Source: Paraoerskovia sediminicola
Lineage (GTDB): Bacteria > Actinomycetota > Actinomycetes > Actinomycetales > Cellulomonadaceae
NCBI RefSeq assembly: GCF_030296575.1
Contig: NZ_AP027729.1
Span: 558,001-622,000 of the forward strand
Direction: 5' to 3'
DNA: 64,000 bases
The notes under the pieces were generated by a model, which worked only from the letters and a program-made list of their open reading frames with translations, ran no database searches and was not told the origin of the DNA. The translations under genes and the position numbers were made by a program. Of the stretch, positions 32,064 through 40,099 are shown one piece after another. How positions within the stretch are numbered: the stretch's first letter is position 1; each line of letters starts with the position of its first letter.

Positions 32064-32663
32064 TCAGGACGCCTCGGCGAGCACGTCGTCGACGAGCGAG
32101 TCGAGGGTCGAGGCCTCCGCCTCGCCGATGACGCGCGCGGCGACCCGGCCCTGCGCGTCGAGGATCACGGTGGTCGGGACGGCCTGGAGGGGCACGGTGC
32201 CCTGGAGGGTCGCCACGGCGCTACCGTCGGTGTCGGCGATCGACGGGTACGGCACGTCGAAGGTGCGCTCGAACGCCTGGGCGGCACCGGCGTCGTCGAC
32301 CCGGTTGATGCCGATGATCTGCACGTCGTCAACACGGTCGTCGGCGAGCGCGACCAGCGTCGGCGCCTCTGCACGGCAGGGCGCACAGCTCGCATACCAG
32401 GTGTTGAGCAGGACGACCTGGCCGCGGTGCGCGGAGGTGTCGACCGGGTCACCCTCGAAGTCGGTCCCGGTGACGGTGACCGGCTCGGAGCGCTCGTCGA
32501 CCTCCCAGGTGCGGACGGACCCGTCGCCGGACACGTACCCCTGGCCGATCACGTCGTCCGCCCCGGTCACGCCGGAGTCCTGGACGCAGCCCGCCAGCAC
32601 GGCCACGGCGGTCAGCGAGACCGCGCACGCCGTGAGGACGGCGCGGGCCGGGCGTCGGGTCAC
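32064..32663 (-). CDS. resA: ResA-like thioredoxin lipoprotein
   Basis: Extracytoplasmic thiol-disulfide protein that reduces apocytochrome c, 199 residues. It has a lipoprotein signal peptide with lipobox VLAGC (Cys 26) and a thioredoxin fold with the active site WYASCAPCRAEAP; the cis-Pro region is AVPTTVILD. GTG 32663 is chosen because the signal peptide begins there; the open frame upstream has no match. First gene of the resA-ccdA-resB-ccsB set, 60 nt after the histidine phosphatase, so probably one transcript. Confidence 0.93.
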   Translation of the reverse strand: MTRRPARAVLTACAVSLTAVAVLAGCVQDSGVTGADDVIGQGYVSGDGSVRTWEVDERSEPVTVTGTDFEGDPVDTSAHRGQVVLLNTWYASCAPCRAEAPTLVALADDRVDDVQIIGINRVDDAGAAQAFERTFDVPYPSIADTDGSAVATLQGTVPLQAVPTTVILDAQGRVAARVIGEAEASTLDSLVDDVLAEAS

Positions 32664-32722
32664 GACGGCAGCCTGTCCGAGGTTCCTGGGTCGCGCCTGA
32701 GAACCGTGCGCGCGGTCCGTCC

Positions 32723-33373
32723 TCACGCCCCGGCGGTGGCCGACGCGCCCGGGAGGAGGTCGGCGGCGGGTTCCGTGTAGGAGAGCCCGACGAAGCGGTT
32801 CCCGTCGAAGCGCAGCGACGTCAGCGAGGCCAGCGAGCACTCGCGCTTGCGGGGGTCGTGCCACAGGCGCCGGCCCTCGATGCTCAGGCGGGTGATCCAG
32901 ACCGGCAGCTGGTGGCTGACGAGGACGACCTCGCGGCCGCGGTGCGCGTCGCGCGCGTCCTTGACGGCTGCCGCCATGCGCTCGACCTGCTCGGTGTAGG
33001 GCTCGCCCCACGACGGCCGCATCGGGTTCCAGAGGTAGCGCCAGTGCTCGGGGTGGCGCAGGGAGCCGTCGCCGACACCGAAGGTCATGCCCTCGAAGTG
33101 GTTGCCGGCCTCGATGAGCCGTTCGTCGGTCTCGAGGGCGACCCCCAGGGCCTCGGCGACCGGCGTCGCCGTCTCCTGGGCGCGCTGCAGCGGCGACGCG
33201 ATGACGGCGGCGACGTCCCGGTCGACCGTGGGGTCGGCCAGGTGGTGGGCGACTCGGCGGGCCATCTGGTGGCCTCGCTCGGAGAGGTGGTAGCCGGGGA
33301 TGCGTCCGTAGAGGATCCCGTCAGGGTTGTGGACCTCGCCGTGGCGCATGAGGTGGACCGTCGTGGTGACCAT
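32723..33373 (-). CDS. Histidine phosphatase (phosphoglycerate mutase-like)
   Basis: 216 residues. The phosphohistidine motif is HLMRHGEVHNPDG (RHG, about residues 8-10); the second His is in LVSHQLPVWITR and the conserved Glu is in IEAGNHFEG. This is the branch of the phosphoglycerate-mutase superfamily often found upstream of cytochrome c biogenesis genes in Actinobacteria; the substrate is unknown. The start MVTTTVHLMRHG is chosen over a frame open 20 codons upstream. It is 60 nt from resA and just downstream of marR. Confidence 0.85.
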   Translation of the reverse strand: MVTTTVHLMRHGEVHNPDGILYGRIPGYHLSERGHQMARRVAHHLADPTVDRDVAAVIASPLQRAQETATPVAEALGVALETDERLIEAGNHFEGMTFGVGDGSLRHPEHWRYLWNPMRPSWGEPYTEQVERMAAAVKDARDAHRGREVVLVSHQLPVWITRLSIEGRRLWHDPRKRECSLASLTSLRFDGNRFVGLSYTEPAADLLPGASATAGA

Positions 33374-33377
33374 GCCC

Positions 33378-33893
33378 CTAGTCTCCCAAAGACTTGGCGG
33401 ACGACGGACCACGCGAGGCGGGATCTGCGGCACACCCCTGGGCGACCTTGGCCATGATGCCGCCGAGGGCGGCCAGCTCGTCGTCCGTGAGCACGTCCAC
33501 GAGATAGCGCCGGACGGCGGCCACGTGGGCGGGCGCCTCCGCCTCGAGCATGCTGCGACCCGCGTCGGTGAGGCTGCAGACGATCCCTCGTCCGTCGCCG
33601 GCGACCGCGCCGCGCCGGACGAGCCCCCGGTCCTCCATGCGTCGCACGGTGTGCGTCGTCCGGCTCCGCGAGTACGCGAGGCCGTCGGCGAGGACCGACA
33701 TCCGCAGGGCGCCCTCGGGAGACTCGGAGAGCCGGACCAGCACCTCGTACTCGGGGAGCGAGACGCTCAGGTGCGCGTCGTGCTCGCGGTCCAGCGCGTC
33801 GAGGAGTCTCGCGTTCCCGTCGAGATAGGCCCGCCACGACCGCTGCTGACCGCGGTCCAGCCAGCGTGGTGGTGCATCGTGAGCAGCCTTCAT
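33378..33893 (-). CDS. MarR-family transcriptional regulator
   Basis: 171 residues. The winged helix-turn-helix spans about residues 45-110: SLPEYEVLVRLSESPEGALRMSVLADG, then YSRSRTTHTVRRMEDRGLVRR (recognition helix and wing). The C-terminal dimerisation helices follow. It is divergent from yceI, with an inverted repeat in the 95-nt gap, and its stop lies 4 nt from the histidine phosphatase start. MarR/YceI pairs are common, and the ligand is unknown. Confidence 0.88.
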   Translation of the reverse strand: MKAAHDAPPRWLDRGQQRSWRAYLDGNARLLDALDREHDAHLSVSLPEYEVLVRLSESPEGALRMSVLADGLAYSRSRTTHTVRRMEDRGLVRRGAVAGDGRGIVCSLTDAGRSMLEAEAPAHVAAVRRYLVDVLTDDELAALGGIMAKVAQGCAADPASRGPSSAKSLGD

Positions 33894-33948
33894 GTCGCTC
33901 TCCTCGGGCGCTCGGACGGTTCGGGAACAGATCCGAGGATACGTGCGT

Positions 33949-33969
33949 TAGGGTAGTTGACAGTTCAAC
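33949..33969 (+). promoter_or_regulatory. yceI promoter with inverted-repeat operator
   Basis: TAGGGT (33949-33954) is a good -10 box. Immediately after it GTTGA-cagt-TCAAC (33956-33969) forms an inverted repeat covering the expected transcription start. A MarR protein bound here would block yceI and could also affect its own divergent gene. Confidence 0.6.
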
Positions 33970-33988
33970 AACACGAAGGAGACAGACG

Positions 33989-34540
33989 ATGGCCACCACC
34001 CTTCCCGCCGGGCTCACCGCCGGTACCTACGCGATCGACGCCTCGCACTCGCAGGCGACGTTCACCGTCCGCCACGCCGGCATCTCCAAGGTGCGCGGCA
34101 CGCTCGCGATCACCGAGGGCACCGTCTCGATCGCCGAGACCGTCGAGGACTCCTCGGTCGCGGCCACCATCGACGCCGCGTCGGTGAGCACCGGCGACGA
34201 GAAGCGGGACGGCCACCTGCGCTCCGCCGACTTCTGGGACGCCGACAACAAGCCGACGTGGACCTTCACCTCGACCGGCGTCGAGGCCACGGACGACGGC
34301 TTCGCCGTGGTCGGCGACCTCACCATCAACGGCGTGACCCGTCCCGTGACGCTCGCGACCGAGTTCTCCGGCACCGCCACCGACCCGTTCGGCTACGCCC
34401 GTGCCGGTTTCGAGGCCGCCACCACGATCTCCCGCAAGGACTTCGACCTGACCTGGAACGCCGCGCTCGAGGCCGGCGGCGTCATGGTCAGCGACAAGGT
34501 CACGATCACGCTCGACATCTCGACCATCGCCCAGGGCTGA
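33989..34540 (+). CDS. YceI-family polyisoprenoid-binding protein
   Basis: 183 residues with the YceI lipocalin-like barrel: GTYAIDASHSQATFTVRHAGISKVRG near the N-terminus (key D-x-x-H-S), DKRDGHLRSADFWDAD-type central motif (here EKRDGHLRSADFWD), and the closing SDKVTITLDI. Members bind isoprenoid chains, including quinone-like lipids. No signal peptide, so probably cytosolic. ATG 33989 has AAGGAG 9 nt upstream. Controlled, by position, by the divergent MarR protein. Confidence 0.9.
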   Translation: MATTLPAGLTAGTYAIDASHSQATFTVRHAGISKVRGTLAITEGTVSIAETVEDSSVAATIDAASVSTGDEKRDGHLRSADFWDADNKPTWTFTSTGVEATDDGFAVVGDLTINGVTRPVTLATEFSGTATDPFGYARAGFEAATTISRKDFDLTWNAALEAGGVMVSDKVTITLDISTIAQG

Positions 34541-34639
34541 ACCAGCGCCGCTGAGCCAGGACGACGACCCGGGACGCGCACCGCGCCCCGCCTCCGCTCG
34601 TCACGCTCAAGCCGAGCCCCTGACGAGCGACCACAGACC

Positions 34640-34679
34640 GACGGACGTCGGCCGGACCCCCTGCCGGCCGGCGTCCGTC
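34640..34679. terminator. Hairpin terminator between yceI and rex
   Basis: Two 16-nt arms (34640-34655 and 34664-34679) pair with one mismatch around an 8-nt loop, between the convergent yceI and rex genes. Confidence 0.7.
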
Positions 34680-34768
34680 GCTGTGTCCGGCGGGCCGCCC
34701 ATGACCAGGCCCGGCCGGTGTCGCCTCGTGCAGCGGCCGCGTCGACGGACCGCCCGCCAACGGCAGAA

Positions 34769-35479
34769 CTAGACCCGGTCGGTGTCGCCCGCGGCCGTCG
34801 CCCCCGGCACCCGGGTGGGGATCTGGCCCGCCTGCAGGTGGAACGCGAGGATCTGGAGCTCGCTGCTCACGTCGATGGTGCGCACGTCGACGTGCTCGGG
34901 GACCTGGAGCGACACCGGCGCGAAGCTGAGGATCCCCCGGATCCCGGCCTCGACGGCCTCGTCCGTCGCCGCCTGCGCCACCGAGGCAGGGGTGGCGATC
35001 ACCGCGAGAGTCACCCGCTCCTCCGCGAGCACGCGCGCGACGTCGCCGCGGCCGTGCACGACGATCCCGGCGACCTCCGTGCCGATGATCTCGGGGGCCG
35101 CGTCGAACAGCGCCACGACCTCGAAACCGCGCCGCGAGTACCCGGGGTAGTTCGCCAGCGCGTGCCCGAGGTCACCGATCCCGAAGATCGCGACCCGGTG
35201 CTCCGTCTCGATCCCCAGCGTCGCGGTGATGTACTGCGCGAGCTCGCTCACGTCGTAGCCGACCCCGCGGGTCCCGAAGGACCCCAGGAACGACAGGTCC
35301 TTGCGCAGCTGGGCGGGGCTCACCCCGGAGAGCTCCGCGAGCGCGGCCGACCTCGTGCGCTCCTCGCCACGTTCGGCGAGCCCGTGCAGCGCCCTCAGGT
35401 ACGACGGGAGTCGACGGACGGTCGCGGGCGGGATCGGCGCCTCTGCCACCCCGGCGTCGGAGTCACCCCTCGAGTCCAT
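34769..35479 (-). CDS. rex: Redox-sensing transcriptional repressor Rex
   Basis: NADH/NAD+-sensing repressor of respiratory genes, 236 residues. The N-terminal winged helix includes TRSAALAELSGVSPAQLRKDL and FGTRGVGYDV; the Rossmann domain begins VAIFGIGDLGHALANY (GxGxxG) and ends with a domain-swapped helix region SSELQILAFHLQ. ATG 35479 has AAGGTGG 4-5 nt upstream. A Rex-like site lies before it (35521-35538) and another before menJ-nuo. In Streptomyces rex is followed by hemACD; here it is followed by the convergent yceI, so that linkage is absent. Confidence 0.95.
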   Translation of the reverse strand: MDSRGDSDAGVAEAPIPPATVRRLPSYLRALHGLAERGEERTRSAALAELSGVSPAQLRKDLSFLGSFGTRGVGYDVSELAQYITATLGIETEHRVAIFGIGDLGHALANYPGYSRRGFEVVALFDAAPEIIGTEVAGIVVHGRGDVARVLAEERVTLAVIATPASVAQAATDEAVEAGIRGILSFAPVSLQVPEHVDVRTIDVSSELQILAFHLQAGQIPTRVPGATAAGDTDRV

Positions 35480-35520
35480 GCGTCCACCTTCCGTCGCGAC
35501 GTCGCACCGGAGCGACGTGC

Positions 35521-35538
35521 TCGTGGAGTTTTTCACAC
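35521..35538. promoter_or_regulatory. Candidate Rex operator upstream of rex
   Basis: TCGTGGAGTTTTTCACAC matches the Rex consensus TTGTGAA-N4-TTCACAA at 11 of 14 defined positions, 41 nt before the rex ATG. It fits autoregulation, which is known for Rex in Streptomyces, but the left half-site is imperfect. Confidence 0.55.
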
Positions 35539-35630
35539 GTCACCCGGTTTCGGCGGGCGAGTCGCGGGCGACCCGGCGATCCCTGGGCCACGCCGGGGCG
35601 ACACCGGGACCGATGCCGGGGCCTACGCTC

Positions 35631-35918
35631 TCAGCGCGGTCGGGCCCCGCGGGCCAGCGCGCGGGCGAGCCGGCCCGCGTCGACCCGCCAGAACCCCTGC
35701 TGCCGACCGTCCACGAGCACCACGGGCACGTGCTCACCGTGCTCCTCCCGCAGCGCCGGGTCCGCCCCGGGCGCATCGATGTCGATCTCGTCGAACGACT
35801 CCCCCGCGTCCGAGCAGACCTGCACGACGACGTCCCTGGCCTCGTCGCAGAGGTGGCAGGCGGCGCGGCTGTAGAGCAGCACCCTGGGCGCGCGGCCCGA
35901 CGGATCACCTGTGGTCAT
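35631..35918 (-). CDS. Glutaredoxin-like (DUF836) protein
   Basis: 95 residues with a thioredoxin/glutaredoxin fold. VLLYSRAACHLCDEARDVV places a CxxC pair at Cys21-Cys24; VPVVLVDG is the cis-Pro segment. Family members are small cytosolic thiol proteins with no assigned partner. ATG 35918 is preceded by TACCCT (minus strand, 35925-35930) with a 6-nt gap, suggesting a leaderless transcript. It lies upstream of rex in the same direction and is divergent from a HAD phosphatase gene. Confidence 0.85.
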   Translation of the reverse strand: MTTGDPSGRAPRVLLYSRAACHLCDEARDVVVQVCSDAGESFDEIDIDAPGADPALREEHGEHVPVVLVDGRQQGFWRVDAGRLARALARGARPR

Positions 35919-35975
35919 CCCTCGAGGGTAGCGATCGTCCGGCGGTCGGCGGACCCGCAGGCCCACCCGCTCAAC

Positions 35976-35981
35976 TAGGGT
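35976..35981 (+). promoter_or_regulatory. -10 box of HAD phosphatase gene
   Basis: TAGGGT ends 7 nt before the ATG at 35989. An in-frame GTG overlaps this box, which argues for the ATG as the true start. Confidence 0.55.
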
Positions 35982-35988
35982 GAACGCC

Positions 35989-36819
35989 ATGATCGAGGAC
36001 CCGGCGGACACCCAGGACGCACCTGGCTCCCAGGACCCCGGCACCCCTCGGGTGGCAGCGTTCTTCGACGTCGACAACACGATCATCCGCGGCGCCTCGG
36101 CCGCTCATCTCGCCCGCGCGCTGTACCAGCGGGAGTTCTTCGGGATCCGCGACCTGTGGAGCCTCGGGCTCCACCACCTCCGGTACATGACCCTCGGCGA
36201 GAACCGGCGGCAGATCAACACCGTGCGGTCCCGCGCGCTGTCCATCGTGGCAGGTCACACCGTCGCGGAGATCGTCGCGATCGGCGAGGAGGTGTACGAC
36301 CAGGTACTCGAGCTGCGGATCTTCCCCGGCACCAAGCGGCTGCTCGACGAGCACGTCGCCGCCGGGCACGAGGTCTGGCTCGTGTCGGCCACGCCGATCG
36401 AGATCGGCACCATGATCGCGCGGCGGCTCGGCGCAAACGGCGCGCTCGGCTCCGTCGCCGAGTCCGAGGGCGGCGTCTACACGGGTGCGCTCGTCGGCGA
36501 CATGATGCACGGCCGGCACAAGGCCGCCGGCGTCGCCGAGCTCGCCGCCCGTCGCGGGATCGACCTGGACGAGTCCTTCGCCTACGGCGACTCCATGAAC
36601 GACCTCACCATGATGCAGACGGTCGGCCACCCGTGCGCCATCAACCCTGAGCCGCGCCTGCGCCGCCACGCCGCCCAGGTGGGGTGGCCGGTCCGCGAGT
36701 TCCGGGGCAGGCCCGCCCGCGCCGCCCGCAGCGGCGCGAAGACCCTGAGCCTCGCCGGCGCCGTGTGGGCGGGAGCGCTCGTGGTCCGCCAGATCGGCAG
36801 GACGATCCGCGGGCGCTGA
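35989..36819 (+). CDS. HAD-superfamily (IB, SerB-like) phosphatase
   Basis: 276 residues. The catalytic motif I is FFDVDNTIIRG (Asp27, Asp29), motif II is VWLVSATPIEI, and motif III is FAYGDSMNDLTMM with the preceding Lys in HGRHKAAGVAEL. A small helical cap of the SerB type lies between I and II. It ends with a basic tail containing one hydrophobic stretch (SLAGAVWAGALVV) that might touch the membrane. The substrate is not known. It is paired divergently with the glutaredoxin-like gene. Confidence 0.85.
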   Translation: MIEDPADTQDAPGSQDPGTPRVAAFFDVDNTIIRGASAAHLARALYQREFFGIRDLWSLGLHHLRYMTLGENRRQINTVRSRALSIVAGHTVAEIVAIGEEVYDQVLELRIFPGTKRLLDEHVAAGHEVWLVSATPIEIGTMIARRLGANGALGSVAESEGGVYTGALVGDMMHGRHKAAGVAELAARRGIDLDESFAYGDSMNDLTMMQTVGHPCAINPEPRLRRHAAQVGWPVREFRGRPARAARSGAKTLSLAGAVWAGALVVRQIGRTIRGR

Positions 36820-36821
36820 CA

Positions 36822-36857
36822 CTGCCTGCCTGCCTGTCTGCCTGCCTGCCTGCCTGC
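36822..36857. repeat. CTGC tetranucleotide microsatellite
   Basis: Nine tandem 4-nt units, eight CTGC and one CTGT, begin two nt after the HAD gene stop and before its terminator. It is non-coding and could vary in copy number between strains. Confidence 0.9.
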
Positions 36858-36882
36858 CCACGATCACACGCAGAGACGACTC

Positions 36883-36910
36883 GAGCCCGGCCCCTCGAGG
36901 GGCCGGGCTC
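36883..36910. terminator. Hairpin terminator between HAD gene and bS22
   Basis: A 28-nt perfect palindrome (two 14-nt arms, 36883-36896 and 36897-36910) lies between the convergent genes. In RNA the centre opens into a tight loop. Confidence 0.75.
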
Positions 36911-36947
36911 GTAGCACGTCCGTGCGCCGGCTAGCGCCGGCGGCGGT

Positions 36948-37046
36948 TCACTTCTTGTTGCGGCGCTGGTGGCGCGTCTTGCGAAGCAGCTTGCGGTGCT
37001 TCTTCTTCGCCATACGCTTGCGGCGCTTCTTGATGACGGAGCCCAT
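36948..37046 (-). CDS. Small ribosomal protein bS22 (AURKAIP1/COX24 type)
   Basis: 32 residues, 18 of them Lys or Arg. The sequence begins MGSVIKKRRKRMAKKKHRK and continues through KLLRKTRHQRR, nearly identical in pattern to bS22 seen bound near the decoding centre of the mycobacterial 30S subunit. A longer open frame upstream has no similarity. Such short basic genes are easily missed by gene callers. It sits alone between a terminator and the AcuC-like gene. Confidence 0.9.
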   Translation of the reverse strand: MGSVIKKRRKRMAKKKHRKLLRKTRHQRRNKK

Positions 37047-37179
37047 AGGTCCCTCGCAATACTTGTCGGCAGTCGGTCGACCTGAGTCGGTGATGACCGG
37101 GTCACGGATCCCGGCCGGGGTACCCGACCGTGAGAAGTCCAGCGACCATCCTACCTCGCCCAGGGCAAGCCGCGGGACG

Positions 37180-38394
37180 TCAGTGCTGCGGGTCCAGACC
37201 GAGCCCCGGGAACACGGCGTTGCGGGTCGCCTGGATGGACCGGTCGAGGTCGGACCCCGGGTCGTAGCCCGCCGACCAGCGCGCGAAAGGGACCTCGATC
37301 GCGTCGACGACGTCCGCCGTCCTCTCCCCCGAGATCTCGTCGACGTACGCTCGCCACCCCTCGGGGACGACGGTCCCGTCGGACACCGGCACGTGCGCCG
37401 CCTCGGCGAGCAGGTGCATCCACGCGAACGGCACCACCCGGCACACGGCGTACCCGCCACCGCCGAGCGAGACCCAGCGTCCCTCACAGAGCTCGTGCGC
37501 GAGCTCGTGGACCCACCGGTTCGCCGTGCGCAGCGCCGGCAGGGTGGTCCGCAGGTCGGACAACGGGTCGGCGCGGTGCGAGTCGCACCCGTGCTGGCTC
37601 ACGATCACCTGAGGGTCGAACGACCGCAGCGCCTCGGGCAGGGTCGCGTCGATCGCGCGGAGCCACCCGGCGCCCTCCGTCCGCGGCGGGAGGCAGACGT
37701 TGACCACGGTCCCCGGCGCGCCCCCGGTGTCGGTCGGGAACCCCGTGCCGGGGAACAGGGTCAGCGGGTTCTGGTGCACCGAGTAGGTCAGGACCCGTGG
37801 ATCGTCCCAGAAGATCGCCTCCACCCCGTCGCCGTGGTGGGCGTCGAGGTCGACGTAGGCGACGCGCTCCGCGCCCTCGTCCAAGAGCTGACGCACGGCT
37901 CCCGCAGCGTCGTTGTAGACGCAGAACCCCGCCGCCGCGCTGGGCATCGCGTGGTGCATCCCGCCGGCGAAGTTGCAGGCATGGACGGCGGCACCCGACC
38001 ACACCGCGCTGGCAGCGTCCGTGGACGCCCCGAAGATGCGGGCCGCGGCCACGTCCATCCCGGGGAACACCGGGTCGTCCTGCGTGCCGAGCCCCAGGTC
38101 CTCCCGGGAGGGACCACCGGCGGCGACGTCGTGGACCGCGGCGACGTAGTCCGCGTCGTGGACCCGCCGCAGCGAGTCGTCCGACGCGGTGACCGGCGCG
38201 ACGACGCGGAGGCCCGGCGCGTCGAGGATCCCGAGCTCGCGCACCAGCCGCACCGTCAGGTCGAGCCTCGTCGGCGTCATGGGGTGCCCGAGACCGAAGT
38301 CGTAGCCGAGGAAGTCCGGGGTCCACATCACCCGCAGCTGGTCGGGAGAGCCGGGCGGCAGGGACGACACGGGCGGCTCGGGCGACTCGGGCAT
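37180..38394 (-). CDS. Acetoin-utilization AcuC-type deacetylase (class I HDAC fold)
   Basis: 404 residues. The arginase/deacetylase fold shows the zinc-site segments VAYVDLDAHHGDGVEAIFWDD (about residues 178-198; key D-x-D-x-H-H-G-D-G), SQHGCDSHRADPLSDL, and SLGGGGYAVCRVV. It begins with FLGYDFGLGHPMTP, as in AcuC. In Bacillus AcuC removes acetyl groups from acetyl-CoA synthetase; the target here is unknown. ATG 38394 has TACCGT on the minus strand 5 nt before it, so it is probably leaderless. The frame stays open far upstream, which is an artefact of GC content. Confidence 0.9.
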   Translation of the reverse strand: MPESPEPPVSSLPPGSPDQLRVMWTPDFLGYDFGLGHPMTPTRLDLTVRLVRELGILDAPGLRVVAPVTASDDSLRRVHDADYVAAVHDVAAGGPSREDLGLGTQDDPVFPGMDVAAARIFGASTDAASAVWSGAAVHACNFAGGMHHAMPSAAAGFCVYNDAAGAVRQLLDEGAERVAYVDLDAHHGDGVEAIFWDDPRVLTYSVHQNPLTLFPGTGFPTDTGGAPGTVVNVCLPPRTEGAGWLRAIDATLPEALRSFDPQVIVSQHGCDSHRADPLSDLRTTLPALRTANRWVHELAHELCEGRWVSLGGGGYAVCRVVPFAWMHLLAEAAHVPVSDGTVVPEGWRAYVDEISGERTADVVDAIEVPFARWSAGYDPGSDLDRSIQATRNAVFPGLGLDPQH

Positions 38395-38571
38395 GGTCAA
38401 CGGTAAACCCGCGCAGCGACGACACGTGCCCTCGCGCACTCCCCCGTACTCAGCCGCGCTCGTCCGCCGATCGTGGCAGAGTTGCGGCGACACGGCGTGC
38501 GACCGCGCGCCGGGCGGACCGGCGACCGGCCGGGACCCAGCGGTGACGGCAGCACGGGACGGAGGGGGTCG

Positions 38572-39948
38572 ATGGCGCGCAGCATCTCGACCAGGTTCTT
38601 CGCCGGCCGTGAGCTCGTCGACCGCGTCGCCCGGCAGGCCCCTGCCAGGCTCGCCGTCAGCGTGTTCGGCGCCGTCGTCATGATCTTCACGTTGCTGCTC
38701 ATGCCGCCCTGGGCCACCGCGTCCGGCCGGCACGCGCCGTTCGTGGACGCCCTGTTCACGGCGACGTCCGCCGTGTGCGTCACCGGCCTGGTCGTCGTCC
38801 CGACCGGGACCTACTGGTCGACCTACGGGCAGGTCGTCATCATCGTGGCGATCAAGGTCGGCGGCCTGGGCGTGATGACGCTCGCGTCGATCCTCGGCAT
38901 GGCGGTGTCCCGGCGCATCGGGCTCACGCAGCGCCTGTTGACCGCGGCGGAGACGAAGACCACGAAGCTCGGGGAGGTCGGCTCCCTGGTCCGCGTCGTC
39001 ATCGTCACGTCGACAGCGATCGAGCTGGCCATCGCGCTCCTGCTCTTCCCCCGCTTCATCGTCCTGGAGGAGTCGGTGGGCGAGGCGGCGTGGCACGCGC
39101 TGTTCTACGGGGTGTCGGCGTTCAACAACGCCGGGTTCGTCCCGACGGCCGAGGGGCTCGCCCCCCATGTCAGCGACTGGATGCTGCTCCTGCCCATCGT
39201 GATCGGTGTGTTCATCGGGTCGCTCGGGTTCCCGGTGATCCTCAACATCCTGCGGTCCCGCCGCAACACCCGCCGGTGGAGCCTGCACACGAAGCTCACC
39301 CTCACCATGAGCGCCATCCTGGTCCTCGTCGCGATGGTGCTGTTCGCGGTGTTCGAGTGGCGCAACCCCGACACCCTCGGGCCGCTGTCGTGGCCGACCA
39401 AGCTGCTGACGATCCTCTTCGCCGGGGTGATGCCGCGCTCCGGCGGGTTCTCCACGATCGACGTCGGCAGCATGCACGAGTCGAGCTGGCTCATCACCGA
39501 CGCGCTGATGTTCGTCGGCGGCGGGTCCGCCTCCACCGCCGGCGGCATCAAGGTCACGACGCTCGCCGTCATGCTCATCGCGATCGTCGCCGAGGCGCGC
39601 GGGGACCGGGACATGGACGCGTTCGGGCGCAGGATCCCGCGCGACACGCTGCGCCTCGCGATCGCCGTCACGTTCATCGGCGCCACGGCGGTGCTGCTGT
39701 CGAGCATCCTGCTGCTGGAGATCACCGGGTGGACGCTCGACGTCGTCCTCTTCGAGGTGATCTCGGCGTTCGCGACCGTCGGGCTCTCGACCGGGGTCAC
39801 CGAGTCCCTGCCCGAGGTCGGCAAGTACGTCCTCGTGGTGCTCATGTTCGTCGGCCGCACGGGGACCATGACGTTCGCCGCGGCGCTCGCGCTGCGCGAC
39901 CGACGACGTATCGTGCGGATGCCGGAGGAACGACCGATCATCGGGTGA
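38572..39948 (+). CDS. TrkH/KtrB-family potassium uptake protein
   Basis: Potassium-translocating membrane subunit, 458 residues with about ten spans. Four pore-loop repeats are visible: TATSAVCVTGL, GVSAFNNAGF, MPRSGGFSTID and SAFATVGLSTG, where the central Gly of each lines the selectivity filter. ATG 38572 has GGAGGGGG 4 nt upstream; an open frame begins 33 codons earlier without similarity. It is followed by the RCK regulator gene after 151 nt, together making a Ktr/Trk system. Confidence 0.95.
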   Translation: MARSISTRFFAGRELVDRVARQAPARLAVSVFGAVVMIFTLLLMPPWATASGRHAPFVDALFTATSAVCVTGLVVVPTGTYWSTYGQVVIIVAIKVGGLGVMTLASILGMAVSRRIGLTQRLLTAAETKTTKLGEVGSLVRVVIVTSTAIELAIALLLFPRFIVLEESVGEAAWHALFYGVSAFNNAGFVPTAEGLAPHVSDWMLLLPIVIGVFIGSLGFPVILNILRSRRNTRRWSLHTKLTLTMSAILVLVAMVLFAVFEWRNPDTLGPLSWPTKLLTILFAGVMPRSGGFSTIDVGSMHESSWLITDALMFVGGGSASTAGGIKVTTLAVMLIAIVAEARGDRDMDAFGRRIPRDTLRLAIAVTFIGATAVLLSSILLLEITGWTLDVVLFEVISAFATVGLSTGVTESLPEVGKYVLVVLMFVGRTGTMTFAAALALRDRRRIVRMPEERPIIG

Positions 39949-40010
39949 GCGCGACCGCGACCCAGGGCGACCGACCCTCCCTGCCCACGCGACGCCGTCC
40001 GACACCCGAC

Positions 40011-40038
40011 CCGCAACCCGCAACCCGCAACCCGCAAC
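40011..40038. repeat. Heptamer tandem repeat between trkH and trkA
   Basis: Four perfect copies of CCGCAAC lie in the 151-nt gap between the two potassium-transport genes. It is non-coding; no regulatory motif was recognised. Confidence 0.9.
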
Positions 40039-40099
40039 CCGACAGCCACCCGACCGCCACCGGAACCGACACACCGCCGACCGACCCGAGAGGCCCGAC

